A stretch of 18,549 nucleotides of DNA from an uncultured Synergistales bacterium (lineage in GTDB: Bacteria; Synergistota; Synergistia; Synergistales; Aminobacteriaceae). The stretch's first letter is position 1. Every line of letters begins with the position of its first letter. This document shows, one piece after another, positions 7,066 through 14,111 of this stretch. Position numbers and translations under genes: made by a program. Below the pieces are notes generated by a model. It worked only from the letters and a program-made list of their open reading frames with translations. It was not told where the DNA came from and made no database searches. The stretch is from NCBI GenBank assembly GCA_905236605.1, contig CAJORD010000242.1:1-18549 (forward strand), written 5' to 3'.

Positions 7066-8769
7066 TTAAACAAATAGTAAGCCTCTCTCTTCGTAAATAT
7101 TTGTGTTCTCATGCGCGTTCATCTGTCGCGATATTGCCATACATAACGCTACTATACCGTCAATTCTATCAATGCTGCGCGCTTTATCAGGCATGTAATT
7201 ACCCGCGGGGTCTTGCTTTACAACAAGATTAGCCGCCATCCATTTTAATACAGGATTGTCGCCATGCTTCAATTCGCCGCCTAAATACTCGCGTTCTAAT
7301 TCCTTCAAAGCCGGTGATAATGTGGCCCAACCTTGCCTGACGGGCACGACGTTATAGCCTTCTTCTTCCAGTTGAATTGCAATTTGTGTAGCCATGTAAG
7401 GATCATAGCCAATTTCTTTTAATCCTTTGAACTCGCTTGCAATTTCGCGAATTTTCTGTTTTATGAAATCGTAGTCTATGACGTTGCCGGGCGTCGCTAT
7501 CACATGCCCGCTTTTAATCCAACTTGAAAACGGAACACGATCACGGCGTTCACGCGCTGTAATATTATCTTCGGGTATCCAAAACCAAGCAAGAACATCG
7601 CCCGTAACTGGAAACTTTAACACAAGCGCGGTTAAGTCTGTCGTACTACTTAAATCAAGACCGGCGTAGCAAGTTGCATTTTGTAATTCTTTAATGTCAG
7701 TCTTTCCTGAACATTTTGCCCAGGCATCGGGATTTATCCATCGTGTTTCAGCTTGCGTCCATACGTTCATATGCAAGCGCAAAAAAGCATTCAATGCCGC
7801 GGGCATCTCTTTAGCCTTAATCAGCTTGCGCTCTATATCTTCTGCTTTTGTTGCTACCCCTAAATTCGGATTTGCTTTAATCCACACTTTTTTATTTTCG
7901 TAATTGTCGCCCTTATCCAGTGTGAAAATTATCCCGCAGTATGAATCGTCTTTTATGCTTCCTTCAAGCAATTTTTCCGTGTAATCATGCTGTTCGCGGC
8001 AAATAGATTGACGCGATACACCCGCGGTCGTAATTGCAAAAATTAATGGTTGACGCCGCGCTCCCGTTGCAGTTTCAAGAACGTCCCATAAATCCCGCGT
8101 TTTATGCGCGTGAAGCTCGTCTATGACTGCTCCGGATATGTTAAGGCCGTCAAGTGTGCTATAGTCGCTTGAAATTGGAACAAATTTTGAATTAGTTTTT
8201 GTATCAAAAATGGAATCAATCCGCGTAGTGAGCTTCTTTTTCAAAACGCTTGACGCACGCACCATTCGCAAGGCTTCGCCCTGAACAATTTTAGCTTGAT
8301 CACGCGTTGTTGCTGCGCTGTAAACTTCCGCGCCTTGTTCGTGATCTGCTAAGAGCAAATATAGACCAACACCGGCCGAAAGTGTACTTTTCCCGGCCTT
8401 GCGACTGACTTCTAAATATGACGTCCTAAATCGCCGCGCGCCATCTCGATTTTGCCAACCGAAAAGCACGAATAAAAATGCTTGTTGCCACGGCGATAAT
8501 ATAAATTTTTGCCCCGCAAACTCGCCTTTAGAGTGTTTCAGGAAGTCAAAAAATCTTAAAATTCTTGCTCCGGCTCTTTCATCAAAATATAGTCCCCGCT
8601 TATGTCCATGCTCCAAATCCCGCGCATGTCGTTTATAAAACAATTTTACCCACTTGCACGCCGTGATTTTATTGTGCAAAACTTTGTTAATGTATTCTTT
8701 TGCAACTTCAGGCGAGTTAATCGTCGTTGAGAAAGTCGTTGAAGTCTGCTGTTTCTCGGTCTTCGACAT
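7066..8769 (-). CDS. terL: Terminase large subunit (TerL)
   Basis: A 567-residue packaging motor. The ATPase half carries a Walker A of the terminase type, SRKAGKST (residues 122-129), the Walker B with acid AVIDE (214-218) and a coupling region ITTAG (246-250). The nuclease half shows GLDLSSTTDL (Asp372), GYDPYMA (Asp456) and RIDRIDGIVAL-type acids (Asp534/Asp537). Length and motifs fit the HK97/P27-associated TerL group. The ATG has GGAG five bases before it and overlaps the end of terS by 53 bases, which suggests coupled synthesis. Confidence 0.96.
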   Translation of the reverse strand: MSKTEKQQTSTTFSTTINSPEVAKEYINKVLHNKITACKWVKLFYKRHARDLEHGHKRGLYFDERAGARILRFFDFLKHSKGEFAGQKFILSPWQQAFLFVLFGWQNRDGARRFRTSYLEVSRKAGKSTLSAGVGLYLLLADHEQGAEVYSAATTRDQAKIVQGEALRMVRASSVLKKKLTTRIDSIFDTKTNSKFVPISSDYSTLDGLNISGAVIDELHAHKTRDLWDVLETATGARRQPLIFAITTAGVSRQSICREQHDYTEKLLEGSIKDDSYCGIIFTLDKGDNYENKKVWIKANPNLGVATKAEDIERKLIKAKEMPAALNAFLRLHMNVWTQAETRWINPDAWAKCSGKTDIKELQNATCYAGLDLSSTTDLTALVLKFPVTGDVLAWFWIPEDNITARERRDRVPFSSWIKSGHVIATPGNVIDYDFIKQKIREIASEFKGLKEIGYDPYMATQIAIQLEEEGYNVVPVRQGWATLSPALKELEREYLGGELKHGDNPVLKWMAANLVVKQDPAGNYMPDKARSIDRIDGIVALCMAISRQMNAHENTNIYEERGLLFV

Positions 8770-9196
8770 TCTGCTCCGTGCTCCTTAATCTCATTCGCGC
8801 GCTTGGTGTTAATCCAAACTGTTCTTCAAATTTTAACGCGGCCATGGAGTTATCGCGGTGAATTTGCAATGCGGGATGTTTGCGCGGGAGCCCGTCCTCA
8901 TCGTGAGTTATCACGCCTTCAGCCTTCAAAATTTCGTCCGCCTGATACGCAAGCCGTAAATGTTGTATGTATCTTGCAAAACTTTCAGCGTCGCTGGAAT
9001 TTAACACAACTTTTTGACGCAACATTTCTAAAATTTTTCGCGCTCTCTTTACAACAGGAATAGGCAAGCCATCAAAATTTATGCCTCGTTCATCGGCGTC
9101 TTGAAAATTTTCAAACGTTACACTTTCAACTTTCTTATGATGTGAACGCGGCCCTAATTCTTTAATTTTTTGTGGGTATGGTTTTCGGCCTCTCAA
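8717..9196 (-). CDS. terS: Terminase small subunit, P27 family (TerS)
   Basis: A 159-residue protein that recognises the packaging site and hands DNA to TerL. It begins at TTG 9196 (GAGGAG nine bases upstream; no ATG near), reading MRGRKPYPQKIKELGPRSHH. Features of P27-type small terminases are the RGRKP opening, the helix KRARKILEMLRQKVVLNSSDAESFARYIQHLRLAYQADEIL and the C-terminal FGLTPSARMRL motif. It follows HNH and overlaps terL. Confidence 0.92.
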   Translation of the reverse strand: MRGRKPYPQKIKELGPRSHHKKVESVTFENFQDADERGINFDGLPIPVVKRARKILEMLRQKVVLNSSDAESFARYIQHLRLAYQADEILKAEGVITHDEDGLPRKHPALQIHRDNSMAALKFEEQFGLTPSARMRLRSTEQNVEDRETADFNDFLNDD

Positions 9197-9309
9197 AATT
9201 TTTCGCTCCTCGTTTTAGATTTTATCGGCATTCGGGGAAAACTGCCAAAAAAGGGCGCAAATGCGCGGGCCTGCACGCCGTTGTTCGTTCGTTAGGTTTT
9301 TGAAGTTTT
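9197..9309. other. Intergenic segment between HNH and terS, candidate cos region
   Basis: A 113-base gap in an otherwise packed operon. It contains a GCGC-AAAT-GCGC inverted repeat around 9255-9266 and the repeated TTCGTTCGTTAG motif near 9285. In HK97-like cos phages that carry an HNH gene next to the terminase, the cohesive-end site often lies just upstream of terS. No known cos consensus was recognised, so this is only a positional suggestion. Confidence 0.25.
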
Positions 9310-9618
9310 TTACCCCCCTCCCTCTTGCGCGTGCTTCCGGTTATGGCAAGCATTACACAAAGATTGAAGATTTCCAAATGCAAACGGCGGGCCTCCCTCT
9401 GCTATCGGGATTATGTGGTCAACAAGCTCCGCGGCCGTAATTCGCCCTTGCCTTGCACACTCCTCACACAGTGGAGAGCTTGCAAGTTTCACGGCCCTTA
9501 ATGCCTTCCATCGGGCTGTAGCATAGATTTTATGCCGCAATGGCCGGCCCTTATTATACAATTTCACACGCTCTTTTTTTTCTTGCAAATTTAATTTTTC
9601 CCCAGGTTTGCGCGGCAT
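9310..9618 (-). CDS. HNH endonuclease
   Basis: A 102-residue protein starting at ATG 9618, chosen because GGAGG lies six bases upstream; the frame is open further to 9810 but that part overlaps the recombinase. It carries a zinc-stabilised HNH fold: C51xxC54, the LVDHIIPIAEGG core (Asp67, His68), Asn83 in FGNLQSL, and C88xxCH followed by HNRKH (Cys91, His92, His96). In HK97-type phages such a protein works with TerL in cutting cohesive ends and is encoded beside the terminase, as here. Confidence 0.92.
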   Translation of the reverse strand: MPRKPGEKLNLQEKKERVKLYNKGRPLRHKIYATARWKALRAVKLASSPLCEECARQGRITAAELVDHIIPIAEGGPPFAFGNLQSLCNACHNRKHAQEGGG

Positions 9619-9733
9619 TTTTGCCTCCATGTAAAGATAAAGAAAAGATAAAATATTATCTTCGTTTTTCAAAAAATAATTCAGTCGCCAAAATACTTTA
9701 CGCAGCTCTTGACTTTCCAAAACTCTATACAAC

Positions 9734-10351
9734 TTACAAATTCCGAATCGCGTTATCCATTTCGTTGCGCGTAATTCCAATATAGGCAAGTGTAATTTCA
9801 GGGCTTGCATGGTTCATTAGCTTCTGAATTAGCGTTATGTCTACGCCGCGCCGGTGTAGCTCATAGCCGAAAGTTTTACGCAATGAGTGAGTAGCAACGT
9901 TAAAATCTAACTCGCATTCATCGGCTGCCTCTTTCAGGATATGCCAGACTCTATTTGTGCTTAGCCGCCTTTCTCCGTTGCGTGATACACTTCGCGACTT
10001 AAACAACGGTTCATCTAACAACGCTTCGGCCGACTCCGTTGTATCTTTGCGCTTTGAAATATACAAGCCTAAAACTCGACGGGCACGGGGATTTATTAAA
10101 ATATCCGCAAATTTTTGTGTTTTCTTTTCGCGAATTGCCAACCGCTCTTTAATTACAATGCGCCCTTTTCGGTCAAGCCTTGCGACGTCACCTATGTTCA
10201 AACTCACTAAATCAGATACTCTACGTCCTACTCTGATACCAAATTCAAACAGTGCATAATCGCGCAAATTTTTGTGATACAAGTAGCGCGCGATCGCCTT
10301 ACGGTCTTTAATTGAACGAATAGGCTGCGCCTTCTGGTGTTCGTGCTTCAT
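9734..10351 (-). CDS. Short tyrosine recombinase at the head of the late operon
   Basis: A 205-residue protein that is essentially the catalytic domain of a tyrosine recombinase. All key residues can be seen: Arg44 in GRRVSDL, a Lys in the EKKTQK strand (about 77-80), H155xxR158 in THSLRKTFG, His181 in LMNHASPEITLAY and nucleophile Tyr190. The N-terminal arm-binding domain of lysogeny integrases is missing, and the core-binding part is very short. ATG 10351 has AAGGAGTG nine bases upstream. Recombinases of this size are often found just before HNH and terS in Gram-positive phages; their job is not settled. It may resolve genome multimers or help control late expression rather than integrate the phage. 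Confidence 0.85.
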   Translation of the reverse strand: MKHEHQKAQPIRSIKDRKAIARYLYHKNLRDYALFEFGIRVGRRVSDLVSLNIGDVARLDRKGRIVIKERLAIREKKTQKFADILINPRARRVLGLYISKRKDTTESAEALLDEPLFKSRSVSRNGERRLSTNRVWHILKEAADECELDFNVATHSLRKTFGYELHRRGVDITLIQKLMNHASPEITLAYIGITRNEMDNAIRNL

Positions 10352-10375
10352 GCTATTAACACTCCTTAAAAATAA

Positions 10376-10396
10376 AATCTGTCGTTAAGACAGATT
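10376..10396 (-). promoter_or_regulatory. Palindrome between -10 box and recombinase start (operator or attenuator hairpin)
   Basis: Perfect 8-base arms AATCTGTC and GACAGATT around a GTTAA spacer. On the minus strand it starts within the -10 box at 10394-10399 and is followed by TTATTTTT, then the AAGGAG site of the recombinase gene. It could be an operator at the transcription start or a weak terminator in the leader. Confidence 0.5.
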
Positions 10397-10399
10397 ATA
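10394..10399 (-). promoter_or_regulatory. Possible -10 box (TATAAT) before the recombinase gene
   Basis: A consensus TATAAT on the minus strand, 43 bases before the recombinase ATG. No -35 element is visible at the right distance, so an activator would be needed if it works. Confidence 0.35.
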
Positions 10400-10448
10400 C
10401 TAAGAAAGGGCATGTATTTTTGAAGTAAAAAGAAAGTCGCACAAAGAG

Positions 10449-10454
10449 ATTATA
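10449..10454 (-). promoter_or_regulatory. Extended -10 promoter element (TGCTATAAT)
   Basis: Minus-strand TATAAT preceded by TGC, directly after the T-run of the 10459-10481 terminator. No -35 box is seen. It would restart transcription into the recombinase and late genes. Confidence 0.4.
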
Positions 10455-10458
10455 GCAC

Positions 10459-10481
10459 AAAAAAATAACCCCGAAGGGCTA
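10459..10481 (-). terminator. Terminator upstream of the late operon
   Basis: Minus-strand stem TAGCCC/GGGTTA (one G-T pair) with a TTCG loop, then A-less run of seven T residues after the stem. It lies about 60-80 bases downstream of the 10549 promoter and before the recombinase, so it either ends a short RNA or attenuates the late transcript. Confidence 0.75.
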
Positions 10482-10536
10482 TCAAAGGCTGCTGAATGAA
10501 AGGTAGAAACAAATTAAACTGTAATAACGGAATTTT

Positions 10537-10767
10537 TCAGACATAAGAATTATACCACATTTTTAATTTTACAATAACCATTTCGATTGTAATTAAGATT
10601 TTAATTAAGATTGTAATTTCAATCACATTGTGATTTTTGCGTTCAAACTGACAAAAAAATTTCACGCCCTGAAATTTTTGAGCTTCGTAAATGGACGTTA
10701 AGCTATGTTTAGCAGCGCGGGCAATATGATTTATCCTTAAAATTTTTTCACGTGGCTTTACGGGCAT
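10537..10767 (-). CDS. Doubtful small reading frame (76 residues)
   Basis: The frame begins MPVKPREKILRINHIARAAK and its first 45 residues could form helices, with INHIARAAKHSLTSIYEAQKFQGVKFF faintly recalling a helix-turn-helix. There is no ribosome binding site before ATG 10767. The last 35 codons are encoded by the 12-base repeats and the promoter described separately, which gives an odd IEITILIKILITIEMVIV stretch. It may be a decayed or chance frame; I give it low weight. Confidence 0.2.
   Translation of the reverse strand: MPVKPREKILRINHIARAAKHSLTSIYEAQKFQGVKFFCQFERKNHNVIEITILIKILITIEMVIVKLKMWYNSYV
10549..10554 (-). promoter_or_regulatory. Candidate late promoter, extended -10 (TGGTATAAT)
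   Basis: Consensus TATAAT with the TGn extension on the minus strand. There is no good -35 box at 17 bases (TTATTG), but repeats and a palindrome lie from about -43 to -93, where an activator would bind. Predicted start near 10542. Confidence 0.6.
10585..10620. repeat. Three 12-base direct repeats upstream of the candidate late promoter
   Basis: Plus strand copies: GATTGTAATTAA (10585), GATTTTAATTAA (10597), GATTGTAATTTC (10609). They end about 30 bases before the -10 box and lie beside a perfect palindrome. The TTGTAAT core is shared with the heptamer array at 16662. Confidence 0.75.
10621..10635. promoter_or_regulatory. Perfect 15-base palindrome AATCACA-T-TGTGATT
   Basis: The palindrome abuts the 12-base repeats and lies about 80-93 bases upstream of the predicted late start. 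Perfect symmetry and placement suggest a dimeric regulator binding site. Confidence 0.6.
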
Positions 10768-10842
10768 TCTTGAAAGGCCGCATTTTCTCTACGTTGTTAA
10801 TCGAGAGAGTTTATTATCCAGAGTTCAAAAATTTACAAGCTA

Positions 10843-10860
10843 AATTTGAAAATCAAATTT
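10843..10860. repeat. A/T-rich inverted repeat after the candidate regulator gene
   Basis: AAATTTGA and TCAAATTT arms around a short spacer at the end of the gene. It has no clear T-run and is a poor terminator; it may be a weak hairpin or operator. Confidence 0.3.
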
Positions 10861-11359
10861 AATTTATATCTCCTGGCGTCATTAAAATCGCTTCGGCCAG
10901 TCGTTCAGGGAATTCACGCCGGTATTTTATGATTGTATTTGCACAGACTTTATATTTTGCAACAAGAAAATTTAATTTGCTTTTATAGCGTTCATGCCTG
11001 GCTTCAACAAATTTAACGTGATCAATTACAATTCCCCAATACCGCGGGCTTGCTGCCTTAAACTCTTGCGCTATCTCGTTTATATGTCCCCAACCACCGG
11101 CATTTTTAATTACACTTTCAAAAAAATCCATGTCGAAAATTTTTGCTTGCGCAGTTGTATTATCGTTCCGCATTGTCGCCTTAAAATCAATCGGCAACGG
11201 AGCCCGCACCGTGCATAAAAGCTCATGGACTTCTTCGACTGACGGCGGACACTCCTCGCCTAGTAAAATGTGAAAACCTCTAGGATGTCGCCTAATTAAA
11301 AGCTCAATAACTCCCGCTAATTGTGCCACAGTCTTAAAAAATCCTATTTGCCTTTTCAA
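10859..11359 (-). CDS. Candidate late-gene regulator (unrecognised, possible HTH)
   Basis: A 166-residue protein starting at TTG 11359 with AAGGAG about ten bases upstream (MKRQIGFFKTVAQLAGVIEL). I do not recognise the family. The C-terminal part LNFLVAKYKVCANTIIKYRREFPERLAEAIL reads like a helix-turn-helix (AKYKVCANTIIKYRREF, compare 'a..yg.s..TI.kyr..f'). The gene sits just before the late control region, where Gram-positive phages keep ArpU, RinA or similar late activators, so a regulator is a reasonable guess. No direct evidence of function. A GAAATTT-rich inverted repeat follows its stop. Confidence 0.7.
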   Translation of the reverse strand: MKRQIGFFKTVAQLAGVIELLIRRHPRGFHILLGEECPPSVEEVHELLCTVRAPLPIDFKATMRNDNTTAQAKIFDMDFFESVIKNAGGWGHINEIAQEFKAASPRYWGIVIDHVKFVEARHERYKSKLNFLVAKYKVCANTIIKYRREFPERLAEAILMTPGDIN

Positions 11360-11481
11360 ATTAATCTCACTCCTTGAAATTTGAAAATTTTTCTCATGGA
11401 TATTAAAAACAAAACTAAACCATAACTATATTTATTTTTTTTATTTTATTTTACATTAAATGCAAAGTGGAAATTTTGAAC

Positions 11482-11521
11482 ATGGATTTAAAAAAAAGAA
11501 TCTCACGCACTTAACGTGAGA
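11482..11521 (-). terminator. Leftward terminator, TCTCACG/CGTGAGA hairpin
   Basis: A 7-base perfect stem (TCTCACG and CGTGAGA, loop of seven) at 11501-11521 is followed on the minus strand by TTC and eight T residues. It would stop leftward RNA coming through the plus-strand gene region before it reaches the candidate regulator gene. On the plus strand the hairpin lies in the leader of the small membrane protein gene. Confidence 0.75.
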
Positions 11522-11553
11522 CCAAAATTTTTAATTAAGGAGATACTTTTTTT

Positions 11554-11736
11554 ATGTTGGCTATATGTGTGAAATTTTTTTTGCCAAAAAGTTTTATAAC
11601 ACTTGTCATATTAACCGGTCTAGTCGCCGTTCTAAATCTGGTCGGAGGACGGAAATTTGACTTAACCGTTGTATTCATCGGCGGTCTAGTCGATTTCGCG
11701 GTTTTTTTTCGAGTTAGAACGGTTTTAGAACAGTGA
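11554..11736 (+). CDS. Small membrane protein, the only plus-strand phage gene
   Basis: A 60-residue hydrophobic protein, MLAICVKFFLPKSFITLVIL at the start, with two likely membrane helices (about residues 13-31 and 38-53) joined by GGRKFDL. AAGGAG lies 12 bases before the ATG, a little far. The codons look ordinary, and GLV-containing segments in both helices come from an 11-base repeat (CGGTCTAGTCG at 11616 and 11682). The gene points against all neighbours, between two leftward terminators. The mRNA can form long-range pairs: 11615-11626 with 11752-11762 and 11627-11635 with 11714-11722. A type I toxin, a holin-like peptide or an exclusion protein are possible; none is shown. Confidence 0.5.
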   Translation: MLAICVKFFLPKSFITLVILTGLVAVLNLVGGRKFDLTVVFIGGLVDFAVFFRVRTVLEQ

Positions 11737-11762
11737 GACGACCGCTTGATACGACTGGCCGG
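11615..11762. repeat. Nested inverted repeats within and after the plus-strand gene
   Basis: Outer pair: CCGGTCTAGTCG (11615-11626) against CGACTGGCCGG (11752-11762), near-complementary. Inner pair: CCGTTCTAA (11627-11635) against TTAGAACGG (11714-11722), perfect. The left arms are contiguous, so an RNA from either strand could form a stem of about 20 pairs. Confidence 0.55.
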
Positions 11763-11779
11763 AGTTCGTTTTTCTGTCT

Positions 11780-11833
11780 AAAATGGCAAAAAAATTTTTT
11801 TTCATTTTTTGAAAGTCGATTTTTTACCATTTT
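11780..11833. repeat. Imperfect inverted repeat, 14-base arms
   Basis: AAAATGGCAAAAAA at 11780-11793 and TTTTTTACCATTTT at 11820-11833 match in 13 of 14 positions as inverted copies. It lies between the plus-strand gene and the terminator of the early operon. It has no clear role; it might help end the plus-strand transcript. Confidence 0.4.
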
Positions 11834-11851
11834 TCAAAATTAAAGCACAGC

Positions 11852-11874
11852 AAAAAACCTCAATGAATTTGAGG
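11852..11874 (-). terminator. Terminator after the primase-helicase gene
   Basis: On the minus strand a CCTCAA/TTGAGG stem with a five-base loop is followed by six T residues. It lies about 95 bases after the primase-helicase stop and marks the end of the early operon. Confidence 0.75.
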
Positions 11875-11969
11875 CGTAATCCGATGACTTTTTTTTGAAT
11901 GACTGAAAAGAATTATACAATCTTTTTTCAAAAATGCAAGTGTGATTTTCAAATTTCAAAACTGGATTT

Positions 11970-14084
11970 TTAATCCGAGAATAGCGCGTTGAAGTCTATC
12001 GTATCTAAATCTATATCTTCGTCGTCGTCAACTTCTTTTTCTGGCGCCGGCGTTGTAGCAGAATTTGAAGTTGTATTTTGTGGCGTTACTTCTTCAATCT
12101 GTGCGAGTGAATATGTTCGTAATCCTGACTTTACGATTTTCCCCGCGGTTTCCAATTTTCGCAGTCTAGCTCGCGCGGCGTCATACGAAATATTTTTAAT
12201 CTCGCTGTATTCATTCGCTGAAAGTGTACCGCGGCTCTTGATTAATTTAAGCAGCTCTGTTTGCCAATCCTCGGCCGCAACTGGGCTAGCCTCGCCTAAA
12301 AGCGTCCAACCGAATTGGTCAAGTTGCATGTTAAACTCTGCTTCTTCAACGTCGCGCCCTGTTCTTGCTAGCGTAGCTGTATGTTCACCCCTGCTTCTTT
12401 TCAACGAAAATAGAGTGTCTGCCGCGCCTGCGATACCCTGAGAGCCCGAAATTTCATTGAGCCAATCTTCGGCCGCGCCTTTTTTCAAGTGGTGAATTAG
12501 TAAAATCGGAACGTCGTAACCGTCAGCAATGCTCTTAATCTCAGCTACGGTCTCGTAATCTTCCGCATAGATATTGCCTTTGCCGCTGAAATTTCTGCGG
12601 AATTTTTGCAACGTGTCAATTATTATCAAGCGCGCGTCAGGGTGATCTTGTAACCACCAAGTGATATATTGCGCTCCGCCTTCATGTTGCTTGGGGACCG
12701 CGGTTGTGAATGTTAAGCGCGATAAATCCGAACCTTCAAAATCCCAATTTCCCGCCATGTTTACAATTCTATCTTGCAATCTTCGCTCCGTATCTTCAAG
12801 AGCTAAATATAGAACATCGCCGGCTTCACATTTAATTTTTCCGAACGCGTGGCCGCCTAATGCTACAGCAAGCGCAATATGCAAACTCATCAGCGATTTT
12901 CCAACTTTAGGGCCTCCGCATAAAATTGACAATCCCGCGGGCAAAAATCCCTCCACAGCCCAAGTTAAAGGCCGGAATTTTTTTTTGCGCAATGCTTCAG
13001 CAGAAATTTCTCGCACTTTCGACATTATGCCTTGTTGGTATTTTGGCAACAATAAAATCTTAAGCCTCATTGCGATTTGTTCAATCGTTTCAGGCATTCC
13101 GTGCAACATCATAAAGTCATTCCAATCTGTGCCGTGTTCACGTTTTTTGAAAGTCGGTGTGATTAAGCCTTCGATATTTAGCTCTTGAACAATCTTGCGC
13201 GCTGTTGTCAGCCCTGGATTCCCTTCGGTTTTAATGTCATTGTCTGCAACAATTATAAATTTTCGGTGCGGGTATTTTTCTTTGAACAATTTTGCGACTG
13301 CCTCTAAATTGTTTGACGTCATCGCGGCTATACACGGCAATCCCGTGGCCTCGTACACTGTCGCCATTGTTGCATACCCTTCTCCAATTAACACCGGCCG
13401 CTCGTCTTTGTCGTTTGCAAGTTCGCGCGGGCCTGTTGTAAATGGGAAGAATGAGCCTGATAACTTGCCTCCGGACAAAAATCTTTTCTGCCCAGTTTCT
13501 GAAATAAATTGCAACGTTGAAATTTCCAAAAATGCAACGTTCTTAAAGTCGCTCTCATCGTTCTTGAAACAGAAAAGCGGGATTATGACAATGTTCGGAT
13601 TATATTTATCAGCGCGAATTGGCCCGTATGCTTTTACCCCCTTTTTTTCAAGATATGGGATATTTTGTCGGCATGGGTCAGAACGGTTGAAGTATCTCCG
13701 TGCTTCATCGGCTGCAGTTTGATTTTTGTGTTCAAGTTCGCGTTGTAATTCTTCGCGGCGTCTTTCAGCTTTTTCGCGTGCTTCCTTGACTTTACGCTCA
13801 TAATCTGGGTCCTTTTTGCGTTCTTCAAGTTGTATTTTCGACGGTGGAAAACTCCAATTCTGACTTTCACCGGTTCGCCAGTTCTTAAACCAGCCGGTGG
13901 GCCAATCCTGATTAAACAGACAATAGGCCCCGGAGCGGTCTCCGTTTTTGTCGCCTGCAACTGAGTAACGGTGGATTTTTGAATCAATTTGAAAACTCAG
14001 GTATTTAATTGGTTCAAAACAAGTCCCCTCAATCATTTTAGAGACTTCAGCGCAAATTTCTTCGTATGAAAATTGAAATGCCAT
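11970..14084 (-). CDS. Fused TOPRIM primase and RepA-like replicative helicase
   Basis: A 704-residue replication protein. Residues 1-130 form an N-terminal region with a charged coiled coil (about 85-120). A TOPRIM domain follows with catalytic Glu235 in LIGEGYAT and Asp281/Asp283 in IVADND. Residues 375-600 form a RecA-fold helicase with Walker A GGPKVGKS (390-397), the LALEDTERRL segment, Walker B LIIID (486-490) and the His pair in LLIHHLKKG (531-532), as in RepA/KaiC-type hexameric helicases. Residues 605-660 look like a winged helix. The tail is very acidic (DDDEDIDLDTIDFNALF). AAGGAGG lies about ten bases before ATG 14084. It should prime and unwind phage DNA; no zinc finger of DnaG type is seen. 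Confidence 0.9.
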   Translation of the reverse strand: MAFQFSYEEICAEVSKMIEGTCFEPIKYLSFQIDSKIHRYSVAGDKNGDRSGAYCLFNQDWPTGWFKNWRTGESQNWSFPPSKIQLEERKKDPDYERKVKEAREKAERRREELQRELEHKNQTAADEARRYFNRSDPCRQNIPYLEKKGVKAYGPIRADKYNPNIVIIPLFCFKNDESDFKNVAFLEISTLQFISETGQKRFLSGGKLSGSFFPFTTGPRELANDKDERPVLIGEGYATMATVYEATGLPCIAAMTSNNLEAVAKLFKEKYPHRKFIIVADNDIKTEGNPGLTTARKIVQELNIEGLITPTFKKREHGTDWNDFMMLHGMPETIEQIAMRLKILLLPKYQQGIMSKVREISAEALRKKKFRPLTWAVEGFLPAGLSILCGGPKVGKSLMSLHIALAVALGGHAFGKIKCEAGDVLYLALEDTERRLQDRIVNMAGNWDFEGSDLSRLTFTTAVPKQHEGGAQYITWWLQDHPDARLIIIDTLQKFRRNFSGKGNIYAEDYETVAEIKSIADGYDVPILLIHHLKKGAAEDWLNEISGSQGIAGAADTLFSLKRSRGEHTATLARTGRDVEEAEFNMQLDQFGWTLLGEASPVAAEDWQTELLKLIKSRGTLSANEYSEIKNISYDAARARLRKLETAGKIVKSGLRTYSLAQIEEVTPQNTTSNSATTPAPEKEVDDDEDIDLDTIDFNALFSD

Positions 14085-14111
14085 TGTTGAAAATCCTCCT
14101 TAAAAAAGTGC

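Noticed and set aside
9619..9810. N-terminal extension of the HNH protein to 9810
   Set aside because: The extension overlaps the recombinase gene and has no site; ATG 9618 has a strong GGAGG.
10585..10635. CRISPR-like repeats
   Set aside because: The 12-base units are tandem without spacers; they look like regulator sites.
13634..13987. Minus-strand frame of 117 codons within the primase-helicase gene
   Set aside because: Lies wholly inside the TOPRIM gene in another frame, without a ribosome binding site.
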